From Gemmatimonadetes bacterium T265 (lineage in GTDB: Bacteria > Gemmatimonadota > Gemmatimonadetes > Gemmatimonadales > Gemmatimonadaceae), in the NCBI GenBank assembly GCA_019973575.1, contig BPUI01000003.1:62001-126000 (forward strand): 64,000 nt of DNA, read 5' to 3'. A program made the position numbers and the translations under genes. Below are positions 28,104 to 35,969 of this stretch, in pieces. How positions within the stretch are numbered: position 1 is the first letter of the stretch; each line of letters begins with the position of its first letter. The notes below the pieces were generated by a model that was not told the DNA's origin, made no database searches, and saw only the letters and a program-made list of their open reading frames with translations.

Positions 28104-28146
28104 GGCGGCGCCTCACGCCCGCCCTCGCCGGCGTATCCCACGTCCC

Positions 28147-28615
28147 GTGTCCCACGACCGCACCGATCACCGTCGAGACCACCGTCGCCGCGCCCGTGGA
28201 CCGCGTCTGGCGCGCCTACACCCCCCCCGAGGCGATCACGCGGTGGACCGCCGCCTCCGACGACGGGCACACGACGCGCACACCATGGCCGCGGCCGTCG
28301 ACCTCCGGCCGGGCGGCGCGTGCTCGTCGCGCACGGAGGCGAAGGACGGGAGCGCGAGCTTCGCCTTCGCCGGCCGTTACACGGCCGGCGTCCCCCCCCG
28401 AGCGGCTCGCCTCCACGTTCGGCGACCGCGCCGCCGAGGTGACCTTCGACGCCGCGCCCGGGCGGACCCGGGTCCGCGTCACATTCGACGCCGAGGCCAC
28501 CCACCCGGTTGCGCAGCAGCGGGCCGGATGGCAGGCGATCCTGCCCAACTTCACGCGCGACGTCGAGGACGGCGAGACCCGCGCCGGCGGAACCGGTCCG
28601 GAACGGGTCGAGTGA
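28147..28615 (+). pseudogene. AHSA1/SRPBCC-family gene with two compensating frameshifts
   Basis: Three consecutive frame segments rebuild one AHSA1-type START-fold protein: TVETTVAAPVDRVWRAYTPPEAITRW, then VDLRPGGACSSRTEAKDGSASFAFAGRYT, then PERLASTFGDRAAEVTF through VAQQRAGWQAILPNF. The second shift lies in a run of eight C (28392-28399) where seven would restore V-P-P-E-R; the first lies near 28262-28285. Since the protein sequence is otherwise well kept, the breaks are recent or are base-calling errors in homopolymers. Confidence 0.7.
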
Positions 28616-28720
28616 CCGCCGAGCGCCGTCGTGACGCCGTCCGCGGTGAGACGCGCGGTCGAGCACCCGCGGGTCGAGCACCCGCTCGTCCCGCCCCACC
28701 CCACCGATGGAGGAGGAGCG

Positions 28721-29218
28721 ATGCCGAAGCAGCCGAAGAACACGATCTGCCTGTGGTACGACCGCGACGCGGAAGAGGCCGCGCGCTTCTACGCCCGGAC
28801 CTTTCCCGACAGCACGGTCGGCGCGGTGCACCGGGCGCCATCCGACTTCCCGGGCGGCAGGGCGGGCGACGTGCTGACGGTCGCGTTCACGGTGTGCGGC
28901 GTGCCGTGCCTCGGCCTCAACGGCGGGGACCGGTTCACGCCCAGCGAGGCGTTCTCCTTCCAGATCGCCACCGACGACCAGGCGGAGACCGACCGGTACT
29001 GGGACGCGATCGTCGGCACCGGCGGCGCGGAGAGCGCGTGCGGCTGGTGCAAGGACAAGTGGGGCCTGTCGTGGCAGATCACGCCGCGCGTGCTGACCGA
29101 GGCGATGGCCCGGGGCGGCGACGTGGCGCGGCGCGCCTTCGCGGCGATGATGCCGATGCGGAAGATCGACGTCGCCCGGATCGAGGCGGCGGTGCGCGGC
29201 GCGGCCGCGCCGGCGTGA
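28721..29218 (+). CDS. PhnB-like VOC protein (3-demethylubiquinone methyltransferase-like fold)
   Basis: 165 residues, preceded by an excellent GGAGGAGG ribosome-binding site. NTICLWYDRDAEEAARFYARTFPDSTVG, GGRAGDVLTVAFTVCGVPCLGLNGG and the metal-site region SACGWCKDKWGLSWQITPRVL, with AFAAMMPMRKIDVARIE, are diagnostic for the PhnB/YybH-like VOC group. These are annotated as demethylubiquinone methyltransferases by homology but usually lack that activity. Its stop overlaps the next VOC gene by the GTGA junction. Confidence 0.88.
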   Translation: MPKQPKNTICLWYDRDAEEAARFYARTFPDSTVGAVHRAPSDFPGGRAGDVLTVAFTVCGVPCLGLNGGDRFTPSEAFSFQIATDDQAETDRYWDAIVGTGGAESACGWCKDKWGLSWQITPRVLTEAMARGGDVARRAFAAMMPMRKIDVARIEAAVRGAAAPA

Positions 29219-29661
29219 GCCCGGACCCGCAGCGCCCCCCGCCGGCCGAAACGACGTATGCGACGGCGGACGCCCCCGACGGGAGCGCGCTCCACGTGAG
29301 CGTCCTGTCGGCCGCGCTGACGGTCGCGGACCTCGCGACGAGTCTCGCCTGGTACCGCGACGTGCTCGGCCTCACCGTGGCGCGCACCTTCGAGCGCGCG
29401 GGGACGATGTTTGCGACGTCGCTGCGGGCGGGCGCCGTCCCGCTCCTGCTCACGCAGGACGACGGCGCCAAAGGGGCGGACCGGGTGAAGGGCGTCGGCA
29501 TTTCGCTGATGCTGACGACCGGGCAGGACGTCGACGTGCTCGCCGCCACGGTCACCCGGCGCGGGGGCGTGCTCGAATCACCCCCGTTCGACGGGCCGGG
29601 CGGCCGGGCGTTCCGCCTGCGCGACCCGGACGGGTTCCGGCTGGTGATCGCGGCGGGATAG
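29215..29661 (+). CDS. VOC-family protein
   Basis: 148 residues, GTG start in a GTGA overlap with the preceding stop. SVLSAALTVADLATSLAWYRDVLGLTVAR and the C-terminal GPGGRAFRLRDPDGFRLVIA are the two halves of a glyoxalase/bleomycin-resistance module. The substrate is unknown. Tandem arrangement with two other VOC genes suggests an operon of paralogues. Confidence 0.85.
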   Translation: MSPDPQRPPPAETTYATADAPDGSALHVSVLSAALTVADLATSLAWYRDVLGLTVARTFERAGTMFATSLRAGAVPLLLTQDDGAKGADRVKGVGISLMLTTGQDVDVLAATVTRRGGVLESPPFDGPGGRAFRLRDPDGFRLVIAAG

Positions 29662-29698
29662 CCGGCGCCGGCCCCACATTTCATCAGGAGACGCGGGC

Positions 29699-30067
29699 AT
29701 GGAGCAGCGCCTCACGGCCATCCTGCCGTGCAACGACCTCGACGCCGCCGAGGCCTTCTTCGCGCGGCTCGGCTTCACGCGCGACGCCGGCAGTCCTGAC
29801 GACTACCGGATGCTGAGCGACGGCCGCGGCGGGCACGTGCACCTCACCGCGGCCGTCGCGGGCTGGCTGGTGCCGGGGCGCAACCCGTTCGGCCTGTATC
29901 TGTACCGGGAGGACGTCGACGGGCTTGCCGCGGCGTGCGCCGACGAGGTCATTGAGCCGGAGGGGCCGAGCGACAAGCCCTGGGGCATGTACGAGTTCGC
30001 GCTGAACGGCCCGGACGAGACCCTGGTCCGCGTGGGATGGCCGATCCGGCTCCGCGAGCGCCCGTGA
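29699..30067 (+). CDS. Bleomycin-resistance-like VOC protein
   Basis: 122 residues. LTAILPCNDLDAAEAFFARLGF, GGHVHLTAA, NPFGLYLYREDVDGLAAACADEV and KPWGMYEFALNGPDETLVRVGWP match small single-module VOC proteins related to bleomycin-binding proteins. An AGGAG ribosome-binding site precedes the ATG. Such proteins dimerise to sequester or modify a ligand; which one is unknown. Confidence 0.85.
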   Translation: MEQRLTAILPCNDLDAAEAFFARLGFTRDAGSPDDYRMLSDGRGGHVHLTAAVAGWLVPGRNPFGLYLYREDVDGLAAACADEVIEPEGPSDKPWGMYEFALNGPDETLVRVGWPIRLRERP

Positions 30068-30130
30068 GGGTCCATTCCGGGAACCCAGCCGACGTGTTCT
30101 ATACCGTCGGCACTACTCGGGCCGCGACGC

Positions 30131-30176
30131 GTTGTGCGACGGCGTCCTGGTCCGTTCCACTCGGTGCCAGAACTCA
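30131..30176. repeat. Dispersed intergenic repeat, copy C
   Basis: GTTGTGCGACGGC, 20 variable nt, then GTGCCAGAACTCA, matching copy A over both conserved blocks. It lies between the VOC gene and the ArsR promoter. Unlike copies A and B it is not preceded by GTTAGGCC. Confidence 0.6.
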
Positions 30177-30362
30177 CCGGCCGGTTGAGCGTTGCGGACG
30201 GGAGGACTCCGGCAGCACCACGCACCGGCGGCGGTTCGGGTTCCGTCCCGCGCGCCGCTACGGGTCCCCCACGGCGACCTGCCCGCCGCCGATCGCCGGG
30301 CCGCCAGGTCGCGTCGTCGACGCCGCCCCGTCCACCGCACCCGCGGCCGCGCGTGCGCCGTC

Positions 30363-30392
30363 TTGACAAGTATTCCCATATGGGAATATATA
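30363..30392 (+). promoter_or_regulatory. Promoter with embedded palindromic operator for the ArsR gene
   Basis: TTGACA (30363-30368) and TATATA (30387-30392) are 18 bp apart. The spacer holds a perfect 18-bp palindrome, TATTCCCATATGGGAATA (30371-30388). An operator between -35 and -10 is the standard layout for ArsR/SmtB autorepression. The start codon follows at 30399, so the transcript would have a very short leader. The AT-rich block stands out sharply from its surroundings. Confidence 0.75.
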
Positions 30393-30398
30393 GACCCC

Positions 30399-30770
30399 GT
30401 GGCGCGCCTCGCGACGACGGCCGACGTCTTCACCGCGATCGCCGAGCCCCGGCGGCGCGAGATCCTCGACCTGCTCAGCGACGGCCGGGCGCGGGCGGTC
30501 GGCGACGTCGTCGCGCGGCTGGCGCTCGCGCAGCCCGCGGTCTCCAAGCACCTCGGCGTGCTGCGCGCCGTCGGGCTCGTGTCGGTCGCGAAGGCCGGCC
30601 AACACCGACTGTACCGGCTCGACGCGGCGCCGCTCGCGTCCGTGCGCGACTGGCTGCGCACGTACGACCGCTACTGGGGGCACCAGCTCGACCGCATCAA
30701 GGCGCGGGCCGAGCGGAACGCGGGTCTACCGCCCGCGGGCCCGCCGACGCGCCCGGACCCCACACACTGA
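30399..30770 (+). CDS. ArsR/SmtB-family transcriptional regulator
   Basis: 123 residues. The winged helix reads FTAIAEPRRREILDLLSDGRARAVGDVVARLALAQPAVSKHLGVLRAVGLVSVAKAG, then the wing HRLYRLDAAPL and a C-terminal DWLRTYDRYWGHQLDRI helix. This is the metal-independent ArsR subgroup that is usually linked to SRPBCC/AHSA1 genes. No Cys metal sites are seen. The GTG start follows the palindromic promoter and the gene is followed 16 bp later by an SRPBCC gene, as typical for the subgroup. Confidence 0.9.
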   Translation: MARLATTADVFTAIAEPRRREILDLLSDGRARAVGDVVARLALAQPAVSKHLGVLRAVGLVSVAKAGQHRLYRLDAAPLASVRDWLRTYDRYWGHQLDRIKARAERNAGLPPAGPPTRPDPTH

Positions 30771-30786
30771 CCGAGGAGGGACCGGA

Positions 30787-31290
30787 GTGGCTGCAACCGT
30801 CACCGAACGGGCGGTACACGCGCTGGAGATCGTGCGCGAGGAGGTGATCGCGGCGCCGATCGCCGGCGTCTTCGACGCCGTGCTCGCGCAGCTCGGGCCG
30901 GAGAACGAGACGCCGGGCACGGGGCGCATGCCGATGGTGCTCGAGGCGTGGCCCGGCGGCCGCTGGTACCGCGACCTGGGCGACGGTGCCGGGCACTTCT
31001 GGGGCTCCGTGCAGGCGATCCGGTCGCCCGTGCTGCTCGAGATCTGTGGGCCGCTCTTCATGTCGTACCCGGCCGTCTCCAACGTCCAGTTCCGGCTCGC
31101 CGAGGACGGTGGGACCACGCGGCTACGTTTCGTGCACCGCGCCATGGGGCAGATCGCGCACGACCTGCAGCGCGTGCAGGGGTGGGACTACATCGAGGGC
31201 GGCTGGGAGAGCCTGATCGCGCGCGTGCGCGCCGCCGTCGAGCGCGTCGCGCGGCGCGACGCCGCACACGCCGGGAGCGGGCCGGCATGA
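30787..31290 (+). CDS. SRPBCC/AHSA1-domain protein
   Basis: 167 residues of START-like fold: IVREEVIAAPIAGVFDAVLAQLG, LEAWPGGRWYRDLGDGAGHFWGSVQAIRSPVLLEICGPLF, NVQFRLAEDGGTTRLRFVHRAMG and VQGWDYIEGGWESLIARVR. The fold binds a small hydrophobic ligand; the function is unknown. GTG start with GAGGAGGG upstream. It is co-transcribed with the ArsR gene and overlaps the DUF1569 gene (ATGA), so all three form one regulated unit. Confidence 0.85.
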   Translation: MAATVTERAVHALEIVREEVIAAPIAGVFDAVLAQLGPENETPGTGRMPMVLEAWPGGRWYRDLGDGAGHFWGSVQAIRSPVLLEICGPLFMSYPAVSNVQFRLAEDGGTTRLRFVHRAMGQIAHDLQRVQGWDYIEGGWESLIARVRAAVERVARRDAAHAGSGPA

Positions 31291-31748
31291 CCGGCGTGCC
31301 GCACTTGTTCGAGGCCGCGGCGTCCACCGAGGTTACCGCGCGCATCGCCCGGCTCCGGCCGGACAGCGCGCGGCTGTGGGGGCGGATGGACGTCGCGCAG
31401 ATGCTGGCCCACTGCACGGCGGGCTTCGCCATGGCGCGCGGCGAGATCACCCCGCCGCGCCTGCGCCTCGGCCGTCTGCTCGGCCCGGTGGCGAAGCGGT
31501 CGCTCCTCGTCCGCGGCGAGACGATGCGCCGCAACTCGCCCTCGACCCCGGGCATGATCGTCGACGATGCGCGCGACTTCGCCGCGGAGCGCGCGCGGCT
31601 CGTCGGGGCGGTGGGCCGCTTCGTGACCGAGGGGCCGGCCGGGTGCACGACGCACCCCCACTTGTTCTTCGGCCCGCTGACCCCCACCGAGTGGGCGACG
31701 CTGATGCACCAGCACCTCGACCACCACCTCCGACAGTTCCGGGCGTAA
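31287..31748 (+). CDS. DUF1569 (DinB-like) protein
   Basis: 153 residues. LWGRMDVAQMLAHCTAGFAMARGE, KRSLLVRGETMRRNSPSTPG and the C-terminal HPLF-type motif THPHLFFGPLTPTEWATLMHQHLDHHLRQF are DUF1569 signatures. The four-helix DinB-like bundle with spaced His residues (H..., HxxHH) suggests metal binding. The reaction is unknown. Last gene of the ArsR-led operon. Confidence 0.85.
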   Translation: MTGVPHLFEAAASTEVTARIARLRPDSARLWGRMDVAQMLAHCTAGFAMARGEITPPRLRLGRLLGPVAKRSLLVRGETMRRNSPSTPGMIVDDARDFAAERARLVGAVGRFVTEGPAGCTTHPHLFFGPLTPTEWATLMHQHLDHHLRQFRA

Positions 31749-31853
31749 GGCCCTGCACGCCAGCCGCCGTTCCGTACTGCCGGTACAGGCTGGCCGGCGC
31801 CGGCGGCCGGACGCGCCACGGGCGGCACAACCACGATTTTCCTAAGCCCCCGC

Positions 31854-32255
31854 ATGCCTGCACCGATCCGCCCCGCCCTGATGCGCCCAGCCCCGATCCG
31901 CGTCGGCCTGGTCGGCGAATGTGCGCTCGTAGAGGCGCGCGGGGCGGTGCGGTTCCGGCCGGGCCGCCGGCTCGCCCGCGCCTACGAGGCCGCGTGCGGG
32001 GCGGCGGAGGCGGTCGAGGGGTACCGCTGCCGGTACGCGCTCAACCCGGCCGTGCGCGCGGTGCTCACGGGCGGGCCGCTCCGGGTGGCGGCCGAGGACG
32101 CGGCGCGCGACGTGCGCGCAGTGGAGCTGGACGGCCACCCATTCTTCGTCGCGACGCTCTTCCAGCCCGAGCGGGCCGCCCTCCGGGGCGAGACCCCACC
32201 GATCGTCGCCGCGTTCGTCCGCGCGGCCGCCGGGGGGCGGGCGGGCGTCGCCTAA
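31854..32255 (+). pseudogene. Internally deleted CTP-synthase-like amidotransferase fragment
   Basis: 133 codons. It starts like a class I amidotransferase (APIRVGLVGE) but then jumps to the family's C-terminal end: EGYRCRYALNPAVRAVL, VRAVELDGHPFFVATLFQPERAAL. The latter is the His-x-x-(F/Y)-x-x-x-x-(F/Y)-Q-P-E segment that carries the catalytic His/Glu in CTP synthase-type glutaminases. The catalytic Cys region in between is absent. Probably a decayed paralogue; a genuine short protein cannot be ruled out. TAA stop in a GCCTAAC copy. Confidence 0.55.
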
Positions 32256-32486
32256 CGAGCGTCATGGAGGCCGGGTCCGCCCGGACGCTCGGCGCGTCCG
32301 CGGCGTGTGTCACAGACCACCGGTCGCGCGCTCGCACGCCGCCTCAGGGCTGGGGCGTTCGGCGCGGCGCCTCCGTCGCGGGCGCGCGTCTCGTTGGTCG
32401 GTCGTTTGCCGGATCGCCGATGCACGTCCGGAACACGTCGCGGGCGCCGAATGTGAGACGGAGCGGCCGATCTCGTTAACCCGTGA

Positions 32487-34300
32487 GATGCTGTTGGCGA
32501 ATTGGGTTCGTTAGGCTGCGAGCCGGGCGAAGTGCGAGGTGCGTGTCGGGGCGAGCGGCCGGCCGGCGAGCCACGCGTCGAGCCGGGCGGCGTTGAGCGC
32601 CGCCGCGGTCGCGACGCCCTGCCGGCGCGTCTTGGCGAGGCCGCGGTACGGGGCCCGGCGCAGGCCGAGGGCGCGCACCGCCTGCGAGACGGTGCCCTCG
32701 ATGCCCGAGCGCACCGCGTACGCGCGGCGCCCCGCGGGCGAGGCGTGGCGGGCGCGCGCGGCGGCGAGCGCCTCCTGCTCGGCCTGCGGGTGCAGCAGGA
32801 GCTGGCGCCCGCGCCGCCCGGGCGCGCGGACGCAGCGCTCGCGCAGGGCGCAGGGGCCGCAGACGCTCGGGGCGAAGCGCACCGTGATGTACGGGTCGCG
32901 CGCCTGGCGCGGGTCGCCGGCCGACCCGTCGTAGGCGCTCCACGTGTTACTCACCTGGCCGGCCGGGCACGTGACCCGCTGCCGGCGCCAGTCGATGCGG
33001 AAGGCGTCGGGCGTGAAGCCGCCGTCGCGGCCCTGCCAGGCGCCGCCCGGCTTCGTGGGCCCGCGGAGCGTGACGCCGTGGTCGCGCCGGCTCCGCACCA
33101 GCAGCGCGGCGCTCAGGTAGGCGCCGTCGGCGAAGTGCTCGGACGGAAGCAGCCCCTTGGCGTTCAGAGCGGCGTGGATCGCGTCGACCCGCGTGGACTC
33201 GTAGACGCCCGCCGCGGTGGTGTCCACGTGCGTCACGAGGCGAGGTAGCGCGGGCGCGCACGTCTCGCTCACGGCTCCGCCGCTCGCGTGCACCATGTAG
33301 CCGACCCACACCGCGCCGGGGCGGCTGCAGTAGCGGGCGTCGAACTCGTAGGGCGACTCCACCGCGCGGGGCGCCTGCTTCAGCTCGCCCTTGGCGCGCG
33401 GTCGCAGCGTCGCGGGCCCGTCCCCGCTCGGAGCGTCGCTGTCCGACGGCTCGCCGTCCGCGGGCTCGCGCGCGTAGTAGCGCGCCAGCACTTGGCGGAG
33501 CGCCGCGACGGGCGGCAGCGCGCGCAGCGGCGCGGGCGTGTCGGGCGCGTCGACCGCGCCGAGCAACGCGGCGCCGTCCTCGCCCAACGTGCGCAGCAGG
33601 CGTTCGCGCGCCGGGCCGGTCGCGGGCATCTTGGCCTCCTCGAACCGGCGGTCGTACCGGGCGTGCCACGCGGGCGGGGCGACGGCCCGGAGCCAGCCGG
33701 GCGCCGCGACCGCGAGTGCGTTGAGGGCGGCGCGGACCGACTCGCCCACGAGCTCGAGCCGGTTGAGCGTGCGCACGGCCGCGAGCACGTGCGTGCTGTC
33801 GGTGCGCTGCTTCATGCGGGCCTTCACCAGCCCCCGCCCGGCCGCGTGGTCGAGTAGCCGGTCGAGCAGCACCTGCTCGGCGCCGCCCGCGACCAGACGC
33901 GATCGGAACTCGCTCAGCACCGAGTAGCCGAAGCCCGGGTCGGTGAGCTCGAGCGAGAGTGCGTACTTCCAGTCGATGCGGGCCCGGACGGCGTCGGCCG
34001 CCTGCCGGTCCGTGAGCCCCTCGAGGAACTGCAGCACGGTGACGAGCGCGAGGCGCCACGGCGGCAGCGCCGGCTGGCCGCGCGCGGGGAAGAGCGCCCC
34101 GAAGTCGGCATCGTCGTACAAGGCGCCGAACTCGTCGCGGAGCCGCACGGCGAGCGGCGGCCGGCGGAACGCGCGGCGCGCGACAGCCGCGGTCTGGTCG
34201 GGGACGGGCGGGAGCGGACTCGGGTGGAGCGACACGCGGCACCTCGCGGCGGGGGGACTACCTCCCGCCGCGAACCCCGGGCCAATTCGCCAACAGCATC
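32487..34300. mobile_element. IS1182-family insertion sequence, complete
   Basis: Nineteen-bp perfect terminal inverted repeats, GATGCTGTTGGCGAATTGG at 32487-32505 and its reverse complement at 34282-34300, bound a 1,814-bp unit containing one full-length transposase. I see no convincing target duplication. It appears intact and could be active. Confidence 0.85.
32511..34235 (-). CDS. IS1182-family transposase
   Basis: 574 residues. N-terminal DUF772 region (LYDDADFGALFPARGQPALPPWRLALVTVLQFLEGLTDRQAADAVRARIDWKYALSLE), first Asp in MKQRTDSTHVLAAV, the second in EHFADGAYLS, and a Cys cluster CGPCALRERCV preceding the C-terminal VRSGIEGTVSQAVRALGLRRAPYRGLAKT with the catalytic Glu. Length and motif order match IS1182 transposases. 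Its TAA stop is in a GTTAGGC copy at 32510, close to the left inverted repeat. Confidence 0.92.
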   Translation of the reverse strand: MSLHPSPLPPVPDQTAAVARRAFRRPPLAVRLRDEFGALYDDADFGALFPARGQPALPPWRLALVTVLQFLEGLTDRQAADAVRARIDWKYALSLELTDPGFGYSVLSEFRSRLVAGGAEQVLLDRLLDHAAGRGLVKARMKQRTDSTHVLAAVRTLNRLELVGESVRAALNALAVAAPGWLRAVAPPAWHARYDRRFEEAKMPATGPARERLLRTLGEDGAALLGAVDAPDTPAPLRALPPVAALRQVLARYYAREPADGEPSDSDAPSGDGPATLRPRAKGELKQAPRAVESPYEFDARYCSRPGAVWVGYMVHASGGAVSETCAPALPRLVTHVDTTAAGVYESTRVDAIHAALNAKGLLPSEHFADGAYLSAALLVRSRRDHGVTLRGPTKPGGAWQGRDGGFTPDAFRIDWRRQRVTCPAGQVSNTWSAYDGSAGDPRQARDPYITVRFAPSVCGPCALRERCVRAPGRRGRQLLLHPQAEQEALAAARARHASPAGRRAYAVRSGIEGTVSQAVRALGLRRAPYRGLAKTRRQGVATAAALNAARLDAWLAGRPLAPTRTSHFARLAA

Positions 34301-34373
34301 CGCTCGATTTCCAGACGCTCGGAACTCGAAAAGTCGGCAGTGAGACTGCTCTCCAATCGCGGCTGGATTCCGA

Positions 34374-34408
34374 GCGGCCGTACGGGGGCCGCCCGGTCGT
34401 ACGGCCGC
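34374..34408. terminator. Rho-independent-like hairpin after the DUF4760-like gene
   Basis: GCGGCCGTACG (34374-34384) pairs perfectly with 34398-34408 around a 13-nt loop. It lies 10 bp beyond the stop of the minus-strand gene ending at 34419. No T-run follows. It may act on both strands, also shielding the neighbouring IS. Confidence 0.55.
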
Positions 34409-34418
34409 ACGCGGCGGC

Positions 34419-35009
34419 CTACCCACTGGACCGGGGAGGAAGACGGTCCGTCGGCATGCGGCGTCCTGCCGAACGTGAGGCGTTCCGCGGCGCCCGCTCG
34501 CGCGCGAGCCAGTCGCGGGCGCGGCCGTACACGAACTCCGCGTTCGCCCACACGCGCGGGTTCCGGTGCGAGGCGCGCATGATCCGGACGACGTCGCCGA
34601 GCCGCTCCCAGCTGCTGACGACGAGCTCGCCCAAGTAGTCGAACAGCGCGTCCTCGGCGACGAGGTGGTACTTCACGTACGTGCCGATCTCCTCCAGCCG
34701 GGCGAGCACGAGGAGCTCGGGGTGTCGCGCCGCGTCGACGTCCCAGCCGCGCGACGCGGCGATCTCGCGGGCGTAGGTCGGGTTGGCCAGACGCTCGGCC
34801 AACTCGTCCTCGACCACCTGCAGCGCCTGGTGGAAGTGCGGGTCGAGCGCGTGCGCGACCAGCCCGCGCGTCGCCGTGAACTGGGCCGCGCGCCGGCCGT
34901 CGCGCAGCTGGGCGAGGCCGACGCGCACGGTGACGAGGACGATCGCGGTTTGCACGACGCCGAGGCCCGCCGACACCGCCGCCCAGTCGACGGCGCCGAG
35001 CCCGGTCAT
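34419..35009 (-). CDS. DUF4760-like membrane-anchored hypothetical protein
   Basis: 196 residues. One N-terminal transmembrane segment (VSAGLGVVQTAIVLVTVRVGLAQL) is followed by a helical cytosolic domain with ATRGLVAHALDPHFHQALQVVEDELAERLANPTY, LARLEEIGTYVKYHLVAEDALFDYLGELVVSSW and NPRVWANAEFVYGRARDWLARER. This resembles DUF4760-type proteins of unknown role. Its ATG overlaps the stop of the oxidoreductase gene upstream (ATGA), so it is in the TetR-controlled operon. Confidence 0.65.
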   Translation of the reverse strand: MTGLGAVDWAAVSAGLGVVQTAIVLVTVRVGLAQLRDGRRAAQFTATRGLVAHALDPHFHQALQVVEDELAERLANPTYAREIAASRGWDVDAARHPELLVLARLEEIGTYVKYHLVAEDALFDYLGELVVSSWERLGDVVRIMRASHRNPRVWANAEFVYGRARDWLARERAPRNASRSAGRRMPTDRLPPRSSG

Positions 35010-35857
35010 TGCGAGAGCGCGGCGGCCGACTCGCGCGCGAACGCGTCGAACGTGCGCGCGGGTCGCCCCGTCACACGCTCGACGTCGGGCGACACGGCGG
35101 CCGCCTCGCCGCGGCGGTAGTGCGCGTAGTCCTCGATCAGCCCGTCGGCCTGCCACGCGGGCATCCCGAACCGGACGACCGCGTCGCGCATCGCCGCGTC
35201 GGGCACGTCGACGTAGGCTACGGGCTTGCCTAACGCCTCGCCGATCCGCGCGGCCATCTCGCCGTGCGTCAGCGCCTCGGGCCCGGTCAGGTCGTAGGTC
35301 TTTCCCTCGTGGCCGCCTTCCGTCAGCGCCCGGGCGGCGACGGCCGCGATGTCGCGCACGTCGACCACGCTCACGCGCGCGTCGCCGGCCGGCGCCGTGA
35401 ACCGCCCCTCGGCGACGATCGACGCGTGGAAGGCGAGCAGGCTCTGCATGTAGAGGTTAGGCCGCAGGTGCGTGTAGGCCATCCCGGAGTCCTCGAGCGC
35501 GCGCTCGACGACCGCGTGGTAGCGCAGGAAGCGGACGGGCGAGTCGGCCGCGGCGTGCAGCTGCGAGAGGTAGACGACGTGCCGCACGCCGGCCGCGCGC
35601 GCGGCCGCGACGAAGGCGAGCTGCTGCGCCTCGGCGCGCGCGGTCGAGTTGGTGACGAGGAACGCGCGCTCGACTCCGGCGAGCGCGGGGGCGAGCGTCT
35701 CGGGGCGGTCGAAGTCGCCCGCGACCGCCTCCACGCCGGGCGGGAGGGCGGCGGCATCTGCGGCGCGGGTCAGCGCCCGCACGGGCGCGCCGGCGGCGAG
35801 GAGGAGCGGCAGGAGCGCGCGGCCGTTGTTGCCGGTCGCGCCGGTGACGAGGATCAT
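35006..35857 (-). CDS. NmrA/YtfG-like NAD(P)H-binding oxidoreductase
   Basis: 283 residues, atypical short-chain reductase. The Rossmann motif LVTGATGNNGRALLPLLLAAGAPVRALTR at the N-terminus, GDFDRPETLAPALAGVERAFLVT, VVYLSQLHA and YTHLRPNLYMQSL fit the NAD(P)H-binding NmrA/quinone-reductase-2 group. Homologues are often induced by electrophiles or quinones through a TetR or HxlR repressor. Here a TetR gene and a matching operator (35931-35945) lie directly upstream. Confidence 0.88.
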   Translation of the reverse strand: MILVTGATGNNGRALLPLLLAAGAPVRALTRAADAAALPPGVEAVAGDFDRPETLAPALAGVERAFLVTNSTARAEAQQLAFVAAARAAGVRHVVYLSQLHAAADSPVRFLRYHAVVERALEDSGMAYTHLRPNLYMQSLLAFHASIVAEGRFTAPAGDARVSVVDVRDIAAVAARALTEGGHEGKTYDLTGPEALTHGEMAARIGEALGKPVAYVDVPDAAMRDAVVRFGMPAWQADGLIEDYAHYRRGEAAAVSPDVERVTGRPARTFDAFARESAAALSQ

Positions 35858-35930
35858 GTGGGTACCCTGGGACTGGGAAGCACGCGGTGATGGTGGACCG
35901 TCAGACGAGGACGGGGCGAGTGGGCCGTCC

Positions 35931-35945
35931 TCTATCGTTGATAGA
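35931..35945. promoter_or_regulatory. TetR operator, oxidoreductase side
   Basis: TCTATC-GTT-GATAGA, a perfect 6+6 palindrome with a 3-bp centre, between the TetR gene and the oxidoreductase gene (start codon 35857). The same half-sites recur in front of the TetR gene, which makes regulation of both by this TetR likely. Confidence 0.75.
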
Positions 35946-35969
35946 TCATGGGCGAGCCGAACGCGCCGG

